Shown: positions 1-5,317, numbered from the stretch's first letter. The stretch is DNA of 6,498 bases from Sulfurovum sp. (GCA_030622375.1 JAUXGC010000071.1:1-6498), one strand, 5' to 3'. The notes: generated from the letters alone by a model not told the origin. Translations and numbers: made by a program.

Positions 1-246
1 AAATCCATAATTTATATAGTCTTGATTTGTACTTGAGATACCAACATAAGTAGGAATATTAACAAAATCACCATTCATTGTTTCATAAGTAATTGGAGCA
101 GATACACCTGCTTTCCTATTCAAATTTGAATAGGATATTGATACATCTAGCCTTAGTTTGTTCTGTTCTGTCAGTATTTCATCTATTTTAACTGGCTTGC
201 CTAATAGCAGAAGAGGGGTTAGCAGCAGCAGTGTTTTTTTAATCAA
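1..246 (-). CDS. Partial exported protein, N-terminal 82 residues, possible outer-membrane beta-barrel
   Basis: The frame is open from a TTG at 246-244 down to the left edge, giving 82 residues without a stop; the rest lies outside the window. The TTG is chosen because AAGGGA lies 6 nt upstream, an in-frame stop lies about 9 codons upstream, and no ATG lies between. The protein begins MIKKTLLLLTPLLLLGKP, a typical Sec signal peptide with two lysines and a leucine-rich core. There is no lipobox cysteine. The mature start (KIDEILTEQNKLRLDVSISY) turns into alternating polar and hydrophobic residues rich in Y, S, N and T, as in beta strands of outer-membrane proteins. I do not recognise the family; a porin- or transporter-like barrel is inference. 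The IS element to the right ends about 75 bp upstream of this start, close to the gene's probable promoter. Confidence 0.7.
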   Translation of the reverse strand, partial: MIKKTLLLLTPLLLLGKPVKIDEILTEQNKLRLDVSISYSNLNRKAGVSAPITYETMNGDFVNIPTYVGISSTNQDYINYGF

Positions 247-290
247 TTTATGTCCCTTGATGGTAGTTGTTTAGGATGGGTTTCTTGTTT

Positions 291-298
291 ATTGTATC
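291..298 (-). promoter_or_regulatory. Candidate -10 box of the leftmost gene
   Basis: Read on the minus strand this is GATACAAT, whose last six bases TACAAT fit a sigma-70 -10 hexamer. The same GATACAAT octamer occurs just before thiL. It would start transcription near 285 and give a leader of about 38 nt before the TTG at 246. The -35 position falls near 314-319, where the sequence is only AT-rich and directly abuts the left end of the IS element. Prediction by eye. Confidence 0.4.
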
Positions 299-334
299 TA
301 ATTTTATCTTTAATTTTAATCACTTCTAGCAGAA

Positions 335-361
335 ATCCCAATGGTCTTTAGCCGTTGGGAT
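335..361 (+). repeat. Left-end subterminal hairpin of the IS element
   Basis: ATCCCAATGG (335-344) pairs with CCGTTGGGAT (352-361) over 10 bp with one T.G wobble, around the loop TCTTTAG (345-351). In IS200/IS605 elements such imperfect palindromes are the binding sites of TnpA on single-stranded DNA. It lies 16 nt beyond the tnpA stop codon and matches the right-end hairpin in loop, stem core and orientation. It could instead be read as a tnpA terminator, but there is no T-tract on the minus-strand side. Confidence 0.85.
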
Positions 362-377
362 GAATGCGTACAAGGAG

Positions 378-800
378 CTAACCTTGATTTTGTATATATT
401 TTTGTATAGTTTCGGGACTTGCTTCACCTACAGAACATACAAAATACCCATCCGTCCAAAAAGTATTCTCTTTCCAAAAATGCTGTTTGAGGAATGGTCT
501 ATAGTTTTTCCAAAGATGATATGTCGTGATAGATTTGAGTCTATTGACTATTGAAGAGATAGATACTCTTGGGATATACTGTATCATTAAGTGAATATGG
601 TCTTTGTCGGTTTCAACTTCTATTATTTCAAAATCAGATTTTTTCTCAATATCAAAAATAACTGTTTTGAGAAAATCATCAAGCTCTCCATAGAGTAGCT
701 TTTTTCTGTACTTGCACACGAATATTAAATGAATTTTGAGATTGTGTTTTGCTCTGTTTGTGGTTTGGTAGCCGTATAGCTTTCTGTTGTTTTTCTTCAT
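378..800 (-). CDS. tnpA: IS200/IS605 family Y1 HUH transposase TnpA
   Basis: This 140-residue protein is of normal length for TnpA of the IS200/IS605 family. These enzymes cut and rejoin one DNA strand at the element's ends through a 5'-phosphotyrosine link and act as dimers. The metal-binding HUH motif is H68-I69-H70 in DKDHIHLMI. The nucleophile is Y135 in the C-terminal helix ETIQKYIQ. Other family marks are the N-terminal HLIFVCKYRKK (residues 24-34), the RLKSITT segment (88-94) and FWTDGYFVCSVGEAS (114-128). The ATG is supported by AAGGAG eight nucleotides upstream. The gene runs toward the left end and stops 16 nt from the left hairpin. It is divergent from Fic-tnpB and shares an approximately 76-bp promoter region with it. 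No frameshift or lost catalytic residue is visible, so it is probably functional. Confidence 0.95.
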   Translation of the reverse strand: MKKNNRKLYGYQTTNRAKHNLKIHLIFVCKYRKKLLYGELDDFLKTVIFDIEKKSDFEIIEVETDKDHIHLMIQYIPRVSISSIVNRLKSITTYHLWKNYRPFLKQHFWKENTFWTDGYFVCSVGEASPETIQKYIQNQG

Positions 801-808
801 GTTTTTTA

Positions 809-814
809 CTCCTT
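809..814 (-). promoter_or_regulatory. tnpA ribosome binding site overlapping the opposing -35 box
   Basis: On the minus strand this reads AAGGAG, a full Shine-Dalgarno sequence 8 nt before the tnpA ATG. Its upstream end shares two bases with the -35 box TTGACA of the divergent Fic-tnpB promoter. Confidence 0.7.
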
Positions 815-841
815 GACATATTTATAAATAAATACTATAAT
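813..841 (+). promoter_or_regulatory. Consensus sigma-70 promoter of the Fic-tnpB operon
   Basis: TTGACA at 813-818 and TATAAT at 836-841 are both perfect hexamers and are separated by exactly 17 bp. Transcription would begin near 848, leaving a leader of about 29 nt before the Fic ATG at 877. A promoter this close to consensus is unusual in a sequence where other candidate promoters show only a -10 box. It suggests strong, unregulated expression of the cargo gene and tnpB. Confidence 0.75.
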
Positions 842-847
842 ATTATA
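836..847. promoter_or_regulatory. Palindromic back-to-back -10 boxes, TATAATATTATA
   Basis: The 12 bp read the same on both strands, so a perfect TATAAT is offered in each direction. The plus-strand copy completes the Fic-tnpB promoter. The minus-strand copy (842-847) would start tnpA transcription near 835-830, about 30 nt before its ATG. The minus direction lacks a good -35 box (865-870 reads ATACAC), so tnpA should be weaker. The two promoters cannot be occupied at once, which would make tnpA and Fic-tnpB expression mutually exclusive on one copy. Confidence 0.5.
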
Positions 848-876
848 AATAACTGAAAGAGAGGGTGTATTGCTTT

Positions 877-1695
877 ATGGACAACAAACTTACTAAATTG
901 AAAAGCTTTGAGAAAAAAGAATTACTGAAACAACTAAAAGTAACTTGGACTTATAATTCCAATGCCATCGAAGGGAATACTCTTTCAGAGGGTGATACCT
1001 CATTTATTATAGAAAGTGGACTAACAGTACAAGGTAAATCACTATCGGAACATAATCAGGTTGTAGGTCATATCAAAGCTATTGATTTGATATATGGACT
1101 GCTAGATAAAGACCATATAGATGAAAAGGATTTGTTTACGCTACATAAAGCTATTCAAACAGAATTTGTACTTGATTATGAAAAACCCAACGGTGCATAT
1201 AAAGTTGTACCTAATGGAAGATGGAAAAAGATTGAAAAACGAGATAAGCTTTTTTATTATCCACACCCTGACTACACTCAACATCTAATGGATTTATGGT
1301 TTACTGAGTATGGACACATCAATATAGAAATAAAAAACAAAGAAGAAGCTGTTAAAATATATACAGATGCCCATATCGCTTTCACGAGTATTCATCCTTT
1401 TTGGGATGGGAACGGTAGACTTGCTAGACTTGTAGCAAACTTGCCACTTTTGAAAAATGAGTATTTACCAATTATTATAAATAATGAGCATAGACAAGAA
1501 TATCAAGATATTCAATTTGAATATCAAATGAATTCTAAACCACTAGATATAGAAACAGCACAACTCATAGATGAGAATAGTGATTACAGTAATCTTCTAA
1601 ATTTTTTCTCAAAAGAATACAAAAACTCAGAAAAATTACTTAAAGAAATCAAAAACAGCAGAAAGCAACTAAAAACGAAAACAAGAAGACCTTAA
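877..1695 (+). CDS. Class II Fic-domain protein, cargo of the IS element
   Basis: This protein of 272 residues is a Fic-family enzyme; most members transfer AMP from ATP to a hydroxyl side chain of a target protein. The active-site loop is complete: HPFWDGNGRLAR, about 50 residues before the centre of the C-terminal third, with catalytic His and the GNGR phosphate-binding residues. Near the N-terminus (about residue 28) SNAIEG matches the inhibitory helix motif (S/T)xxxE(G/N) of self-inhibited class II Fic proteins, whose glutamate blocks ATP binding. The C-terminus is a basic helical tail (KNSRKQLKTKTRRP) with no winged-helix domain, so it is shorter than the 330-370 residue Fic proteins. 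I chose ATG 877 because AAGAGAGGG lies 11 nt upstream; an in-frame GTG at 865 overlaps that site. The stop TAA touches the tnpB ATG, so the two are probably coupled. The target protein is unknown. Confidence 0.9.
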   Translation: MDNKLTKLKSFEKKELLKQLKVTWTYNSNAIEGNTLSEGDTSFIIESGLTVQGKSLSEHNQVVGHIKAIDLIYGLLDKDHIDEKDLFTLHKAIQTEFVLDYEKPNGAYKVVPNGRWKKIEKRDKLFYYPHPDYTQHLMDLWFTEYGHINIEIKNKEEAVKIYTDAHIAFTSIHPFWDGNGRLARLVANLPLLKNEYLPIIINNEHRQEYQDIQFEYQMNSKPLDIETAQLIDENSDYSNLLNFFSKEYKNSEKLLKEIKNSRKQLKTKTRRP

Positions 1696-2832
1696 ATGCT
1701 AAAAGCCTACAAATACCGTATCTACCCGAACAAAACACAGATACAACTCATAGAGAAGCATTTTGGCTCAACACGCTTCCTCTATAACTATTTCTTGGAC
1801 TATAGACAAAAAGAGTACGCAAAGGGCAATAAAAAGGTAGGGTATATCGTCACACAAGCAGAACTTACCAAGCTCAAAAAGCTTGATGAGTATGTTTGGC
1901 TCAACGAATGTGGTTCTCAAAGCCTACAAATGGCTCTTAGAGATTTGGACTCTGCTTATGGTAGGTTCTTCAAGAAGCAAGGCGGGTATCCGAAATTCAA
2001 ATCAAAAAAACATACTACTCAAAGCTTCACAGCTCCTCAAAATATCAAAGTAGCTAACAATAGAGTCTATCTTCCAAAGTTCACAAAAGATGGTATAAAA
2101 ACTAAATTTCATCGAGAAATACCACAAGAAGCAATACTCAAACAAGCTACTATCTCAAGACAAAACAACCAATATTTTATATCAATTCTAATAGATGATA
2201 CACTCTCTATACCTAAGCCTACTAAAGCAAAAAATGCAGTTGGTTTAGATATGGGGATTACAGACCTCATAATCACAAGTGATGGTAAAAAGTATGAGAA
2301 TAAAAAATACTTTGTCAAGTCACAACAAACACTCAAAAAACTACAAAGACGATTATCAAAAAAGAAAAAAGGAAGCAGTAACCGTCAAAAAGCCAAGCTA
2401 AAAGTTCAAAAACTTCATACTAAAATTAACAATCAAAGAAAAGACTATCTTCATAAAATATCTAATGAGATAACCAATCAATATGATATTGTCTGTCTTG
2501 AAACTTTGAATGTTAAAGGTATGATAAAAAATAGACGATTAGCCAAGAGTATAGCAGATGTAGCATGGAGTGAATTTATGCGACAGCTAGAGTATAAGGC
2601 ACAGTGGAGAGGTAAAACGGTTCTAAAGATAGACCAATGGTTTCCATCAAGCCAAATATGTTCTCATTGTGGTGCAAGTACGGGTAAAAAGCCACTCAAT
2701 ATAAGAAAGTTTGACTGTCCTCATTGTGGCAAAAAAGACATCGACAGAGATATAAATGCTTCGGTCAACATAAAAAACTATGGCTTAGGTCAAGTTGATA
2801 ACAGAAATACGGTAGGAACTATCGAAATATAA
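1696..2832 (+). CDS. tnpB: TnpB, RNA-guided RuvC-type nuclease of the IS605 family
   Basis: This 378-residue protein is full length for TnpB, the ancestor-like relative of Cas12. Characterised members use an omega RNA from the element's right end to cut DNA next to a short target-adjacent motif, which helps the element persist. The N-terminus MLKAYKYRIYPNKTQ is the usual start (OrfB_IS605 helix-turn-helix region). RuvC-like nuclease residues are present: D185 in GLDMGITDL, E269 in CLETLNVKGM and the DRDINAS segment at 350-356. The zinc finger is C322-SH-C325 and C341-PH-C344. A lysine-rich helical stretch (about 212-250) fits RNA binding. The ATG directly follows the Fic stop (TAAATG) and has only a weak AAGAAG upstream, so translation probably depends on ribosomes finishing Fic. 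No truncation or lost catalytic residue is visible. Confidence 0.95.
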   Translation: MLKAYKYRIYPNKTQIQLIEKHFGSTRFLYNYFLDYRQKEYAKGNKKVGYIVTQAELTKLKKLDEYVWLNECGSQSLQMALRDLDSAYGRFFKKQGGYPKFKSKKHTTQSFTAPQNIKVANNRVYLPKFTKDGIKTKFHREIPQEAILKQATISRQNNQYFISILIDDTLSIPKPTKAKNAVGLDMGITDLIITSDGKKYENKKYFVKSQQTLKKLQRRLSKKKKGSSNRQKAKLKVQKLHTKINNQRKDYLHKISNEITNQYDIVCLETLNVKGMIKNRRLAKSIADVAWSEFMRQLEYKAQWRGKTVLKIDQWFPSSQICSHCGASTGKKPLNIRKFDCPHCGKKDIDRDINASVNIKNYGLGQVDNRNTVGTIEI

Positions 2833-2851
2833 GCTCGTGGAGTGTCATAGA

Positions 2852-2873
2852 ATTTCTAACGCTTGTTAGAAAT
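2852..2873 (+). repeat. Perfect 9-bp stem-loop downstream of tnpB
   Basis: ATTTCTAAC, loop GCTT, GTTAGAAAT. It starts 19 nt after the tnpB stop. It has no T-tract after it, so it is more likely part of the omega RNA fold than a terminator. Confidence 0.7.
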
Positions 2874-2895
2874 CACGGCATGATGAAACAAGAAG

Positions 2896-2918
2896 CCCAA
2901 TCCTCTTTAGGGGTTGGG
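2896..2918 (+). repeat. Right-end subterminal hairpin of the IS element
   Basis: CCCAATCC (2896-2903) pairs with GGGTTGGG (2911-2918) over 8 bp with one T.G wobble, around TCTTTAG (2904-2910). The loop, the wobble position and the CCCAA/TTGGG core are identical to the left-end hairpin, in the same orientation. The GG/CC pairs next to the loop are swapped between the two ends, so pairing is conserved while bases differ. This marks the TnpA binding site, with the probable cleavage tip TTCAC at 2922-2926. Confidence 0.85.
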
Positions 2919-3070
2919 TAGTTCACACTTTAAATATATCTCTAATTTTTGCTGATTACTTGCTTGAGTCAACTAAATTTTTTAAAAACTATTGCCAAAA
3001 TAATGCTAGCAATATCTTAAATGCCTGATTTGTTAAGAACCAACTGACTATATAAAGACTTAAAAAACTA

Positions 3071-3083
3071 TAGGGTAACCCTA
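3071..3083. promoter_or_regulatory. Palindromic operator-like site upstream of thiL
   Basis: TAGGGT, one central A, then ACCCTA: a perfect 6-bp inverted repeat. It occupies the place of the -35 region of the thiL promoter, ending 11 bp before the -10 box. A site here could bind a dimeric repressor or activator; no regulator is identified. It is too AT-flanked and lacks a T-tract after it, so a terminator is unlikely. Confidence 0.4.
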
Positions 3084-3094
3084 ATTAAATATGA

Positions 3095-3100
3095 TACAAT
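3095..3100 (+). promoter_or_regulatory. Candidate -10 box of thiL, implying a leaderless transcript
   Basis: TACAAT ends 7 bp before the ATG at 3108, so transcription would begin at or within a base or two of the start codon. No Shine-Dalgarno sequence is present between the box and the ATG (CTCACTA). The octamer GATACAAT is the same as in the candidate promoter at 291-298. Confidence 0.45.
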
Positions 3101-3107
3101 CTCACTA

Positions 3108-3935
3108 ATGCAAAAACATGACAAAGAACACTATCTAATAAATAGACTAAGTTCAAAATATATCGGCGATGATGCTGCTGTAATAGGAGATGCCATCTAT
3201 AGTATGGATGCATTCTTTGAAGATGTACACTTTAAACGAGAGTGGATGAGTATGGCTCAAATAGGACGAAAAGCAATGCTTGTAAATCTTTCAGATGCCA
3301 TTGCTATGAATGCCAACCCTCAATTTGCTCTTGTAACTATCTCTTTGCCTAAAGATGTTTCAATCAGAGAAATAGATGAACTTACTAAAAGTTTAGAAGA
3401 TACCGCCCATGAGTATGGCTGTGAAATTATTGGTGGTGATACCATAGGGGGAGATAAACTTCATCTCTCCATTACCATCATTTCCAAGAGTGGTAATCCT
3501 CTTTTTCGTACAGGTTTAAAAGAAGGTGATTTACTAGCTTTTACAGGTATATTAGGAGAAAGCAAGCAAGACTTAGATTCACTTTTTAGAGGAGAAGAAA
3601 TTAGTGAAAAGTCACGTTTTTTTGAACCTCTATTAAGAGCAGAATTTATAGCAAAAGCAAGACCATTTTTACGAGCAGGAATGGATATTTCAGATGGGTT
3701 ATTTTGTGACACAAATAAATTGTTAGACATCAACAGTCATGGATTTAATGAACTAAAAACTATTCACGATGATATAGGTCTTAGCGGGGAAGAGTATGAA
3801 ATGCTTATAGGGTTTAAGCCTGATAGTTTGGAACCTTTAAAAAAGATAGCAAAAACATTAAATATGCCTTTAACTGTATTTGCAGAAGTGGCGACAAATA
3901 AAAGACGATTTTTATGTGATAGTCACCATTTTTAA
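3108..3935 (+). CDS. thiL: Thiamine-monophosphate kinase
   Basis: ThiL phosphorylates thiamine monophosphate with ATP to give thiamine pyrophosphate, the last step of cofactor synthesis, in the cytoplasm. The 275 residues are shorter than the approximately 325 of E. coli, as is usual for Campylobacterota. Family motifs (AIRS/PurM-like fold) are in order: IGDDAAVIG (19-27) and D34 for ATP and metal binding, NLSDAIAMNA (60-69), GGDTIGG (109-115) in the nucleotide and metal site, MDISDGL (192-198) and SGEEYEML (226-233), where thiamine phosphate binds. The ATG gives the expected N-terminus and there is no alternative nearby. It has its own candidate promoter and lies about 180 bp right of the IS element, which did not break it. 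The next gene begins 82 nt downstream on the same strand. Confidence 0.93.
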   Translation: MQKHDKEHYLINRLSSKYIGDDAAVIGDAIYSMDAFFEDVHFKREWMSMAQIGRKAMLVNLSDAIAMNANPQFALVTISLPKDVSIREIDELTKSLEDTAHEYGCEIIGGDTIGGDKLHLSITIISKSGNPLFRTGLKEGDLLAFTGILGESKQDLDSLFRGEEISEKSRFFEPLLRAEFIAKARPFLRAGMDISDGLFCDTNKLLDINSHGFNELKTIHDDIGLSGEEYEMLIGFKPDSLEPLKKIAKTLNMPLTVFAEVATNKRRFLCDSHHF

Positions 3936-4007
3936 ATTTATAATATAGATATATTACGACTAATTATACAAACTTAATCTTATGTATAGTACCACTATAT
4001 ACAAAGT

Positions 4008-4012
4008 AGGAG
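4008..4012 (+). promoter_or_regulatory. Ribosome binding site fixing the methyltransferase start
   Basis: AGGAG sits 5 nt before the ATG at 4018. An in-frame ATG at 3982 has no such site, and starting there would add 12 residues before the first zinc-ribbon cysteines, so 4018 is preferred. Confidence 0.75.
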
Positions 4013-4017
4013 CTGCC

Positions 4018-4656
4018 ATGAACTGTCATATTTGCACTAATGCTACAGAGTCATTTGTGCATGGAAGAACAGGTATCATTTATTACCATTGTAAAGCGTG
4101 CGAATATATCTTTAAATCATCTAAATATCATCAAGATTTAACTGCACAAAGAGAGCGGTATAATTTACATGAAAATGATGAAAATAGTGTGGGCTATAGG
4201 GAGTATTTTAAACGATTTTTAGATTTTGTATTGCCTCTAGTTGAACATCCTAAAACAGCACTTGATTTTGGTTGTGGTAGAAGCTCTCTACTTGCTTCAA
4301 TGCTTGACGGAGAGGGGATTATGTGTGACCACTATGATCCGATATACCATCCTAAAAAATTGAATAACAGTAAACAGTATGACCTTGTTGTATCTACAGA
4401 AGTTTTTGAGCATTTACATCAACCAAGAGAGGTATTTAAAAGCGTATTGGGGTTGTTGAAAAAGGGTGGCTATTTGGCTTTGCAAACGCAATTTCATCCT
4501 AATGATACAGAATCATTTAAAAAATGGTATTACCATCAAGACCCTACACATATAGTATTTTTTAGACCTAAAACATTTAGAGTCTTGTGTGATAAGTTTG
4601 GTTGTAAATTTATAGATGATAATGGGAAAAATATGGTGATTATAAGGAAAATATAA
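4018..4656 (+). CDS. Class I SAM-dependent methyltransferase with N-terminal zinc ribbon
   Basis: The 212-residue protein starts with a small metal-binding module: C3-HI-C6 and C25-KA-C28 flank a short hairpin. A Methyltransf_23/UbiG-like Rossmann domain follows. Motif I is LDFGCGRSS (82-90), which binds S-adenosylmethionine. The acidic residue after the second strand is D107 in DHYDP. Motif II is YDLVVSTEVFEHLHQP (121-136). The C-terminal part has the QDPTHIVFFRPKTF segment (174-187) seen in bacterial methyltransferases of this group. The substrate cannot be read from the sequence; small-molecule, lipid or protein methylation are all possible. It is a plausible soluble cytoplasmic enzyme, probably transcribed from its own weak promoter (TATAGT at 3985-3990) or by read-through from thiL. 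Confidence 0.85.
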   Translation: MNCHICTNATESFVHGRTGIIYYHCKACEYIFKSSKYHQDLTAQRERYNLHENDENSVGYREYFKRFLDFVLPLVEHPKTALDFGCGRSSLLASMLDGEGIMCDHYDPIYHPKKLNNSKQYDLVVSTEVFEHLHQPREVFKSVLGLLKKGGYLALQTQFHPNDTESFKKWYYHQDPTHIVFFRPKTFRVLCDKFGCKFIDDNGKNMVIIRKI

Positions 4657-4688
4657 TACAAAATTTTTAAGATGATTTAGTTATAACT

Positions 4689-4694
4689 TAGAAT
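4689..4694 (+). promoter_or_regulatory. Candidate -10 box of the NlpC/P60 gene
   Basis: TAGAAT lies 31 bp before the TTG start, with AT-rich sequence before it and no clear -35 hexamer. Weak prediction by eye. Confidence 0.25.
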
Positions 4695-4725
4695 AGAGAA
4701 CAGTAATGAAAAAAAGGTATGTTAA

Positions 4726-5283
4726 TTGGAAAAGATAGTAAAAAGCATTTTAATCTTTTTTCTTATAGTCGGTATATTTTTTGCATATGCCAGAGATACA
4801 AATGAGACAAAAAATATTGATACAAAGATACACGATAGTTGGGATATTAATGATTGTGAAAATGACTATATGAAGCCAAAAGTAAAAATAAAATCTTCTG
4901 CAAGTGAGATGAAAATTGATAAACTCATTGCGTTAGCTAAAAGTAAACTTGGCAGCAATTACCTCTTTGCTAAAGCTGGGCCAGACAATTTTGATTGTTC
5001 TGGATTTGTCTATTATCTTTTTCAAACATATAGCATTAATATACCACGAACTTCATTGGCACAGTCACAGAGTGGAGATACGATTGGCCGTACACAAATT
5101 AAAAGAGGAGACATGCTTTTTTTTGATACAAGTGGCAAGGGACATGTGAATCATAGTGGTGTCTATTTGGGTGAAGAAAAGTTTATTCATGCTAGTTCAG
5201 GTAAGGCTAATGGAGTGACCATTTCTGATTTAGATGGCTGGTATAAAGATAAATTTAGATGGGCAATACGAAAAATAGAATAA
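4726..5283 (+). CDS. Exported NlpC/P60 family peptidoglycan endopeptidase
   Basis: The 185-residue protein has an N-terminal signal peptide or anchor (VKSILIFFLIVGIFFAYA, residues 5-22) and a linker of about 40 residues. A complete NlpC/P60 domain (about 64-185) follows. The papain-like catalytic triad is C91 in FDCSGFVYYLF, H143 in VNHSGVYLG and H155 in FIHASS. PRTSLAQSQSG (107-117) and KRGDMLFFD (126-134) are further family marks. Members cut peptide stems of peptidoglycan, typically between D-glutamate and the diamino acid, in cell-wall turnover or division. The TTG start is chosen because AAAAAAGG lies 8 nt upstream and gives the signal peptide; an ATG at 4719 is out of frame and soon stops. 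No lipobox cysteine and no SH3 domain are present. A terminator-like hairpin follows the stop. Confidence 0.9.
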   Translation: MEKIVKSILIFFLIVGIFFAYARDTNETKNIDTKIHDSWDINDCENDYMKPKVKIKSSASEMKIDKLIALAKSKLGSNYLFAKAGPDNFDCSGFVYYLFQTYSINIPRTSLAQSQSGDTIGRTQIKRGDMLFFDTSGKGHVNHSGVYLGEEKFIHASSGKANGVTISDLDGWYKDKFRWAIRKIE

Positions 5284-5287
5284 AGTC

Positions 5288-5317
5288 AAAAGTGCTAGGA
5301 AATTTGAAGCATTTTTT
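5288..5317 (+). terminator. Weak intrinsic terminator after the NlpC/P60 gene
   Basis: AAAAGTGCT (5288-5296) can pair with AGCATTTTT (5308-5316) with one G.T wobble around an 11-nt loop, and the right arm runs into a six-T tract. It begins 5 nt after the stop codon. The stem core has only two G-C pairs, so termination may be partial. Confidence 0.45.

Larger units (their letters stand above)
320..2926. mobile_element. IS200/IS605-family element carrying tnpA, a Fic gene and tnpB
   Basis: The limits are set by two matching subterminal hairpins: the left at 335-361 just beyond the tnpA stop, the right at 2896-2918 after tnpB. Both have stem sequence CCCAA...TTGGG, a T.G wobble at the same place and the loop TCTTTAG, and both are preceded by AGAA. 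The right tip is probably the TTCAC at 2922-2926, four bases beyond the hairpin. The left tip is less certain: TTTAA target-like sequences end at 313 and 319 and a TCAC ends at 323, so the true start lies between 314 and 324. Elements of this family are excised and inserted as single strands and make no target duplication, and none is evident. The layout is tnpA on minus, then Fic and tnpB on plus. All three reading frames look intact, so the element may be active. Confidence 0.85.
2780..2926 (+). ncRNA. Candidate omega RNA (reRNA) scaffold at the IS right end
   Basis: In IS605 elements the TnpB guide RNA is made from the 3' end of tnpB through the right end, and bases beyond the tip act as guide. 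Here the 94 bases after the tnpB stop are highly structured. A perfect 9-bp stem, ATTTCTAAC (2852-2860) with GTTAGAAAT (2865-2873), has a GCTT loop. An outer helix forms from GC-CGTG (2833-2839, one bulged T) with CACGGC (2874-2879). The right-end hairpin (2896-2918) follows. The scaffold would end near 2926, and the resident guide would read ACACTTTAAATATATC and onward into the thiL upstream region. The 5' limit is a guess, as the RNA may be processed from tnpB mRNA. Confidence 0.6.

Noticed and set aside
360..554. Open frame of 64 codons on the plus strand
   Set aside because: It lies antisense to tnpA, has no ribosome site and encodes no recognisable protein; it is a shadow of the transposase gene.
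865..876. GTG at 865 as the Fic start
   Set aside because: It overlaps the purine-rich ribosome site itself; the ATG at 877 has proper spacing to it.
2109..2336. Minus-strand open frame of 75 codons inside tnpB
   Set aside because: Fully antisense to the intact tnpB coding sequence, with no family features.
2986..3016. Inverted repeat TATTGC...GCAATA between the IS and thiL
   Set aside because: Only 6 bp with a 13-nt spacer in AT-rich DNA and no T-tract; expected by chance.
3461..3733. Minus-strand open frame of 90 codons inside thiL
   Set aside because: Antisense shadow of thiL, whose own motifs cover this stretch.
3108..3935. ThiL as a truncated gene because it is about 50 residues shorter than in E. 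coli
   Set aside because: All catalytic and substrate motifs are present and short ThiL proteins are normal in Campylobacterota.
4949..5149. Plus-strand open frame of 66 codons in another frame of the NlpC/P60 gene
   Set aside because: It overlaps the catalytic region of the peptidase, which is clearly coding in the other frame.
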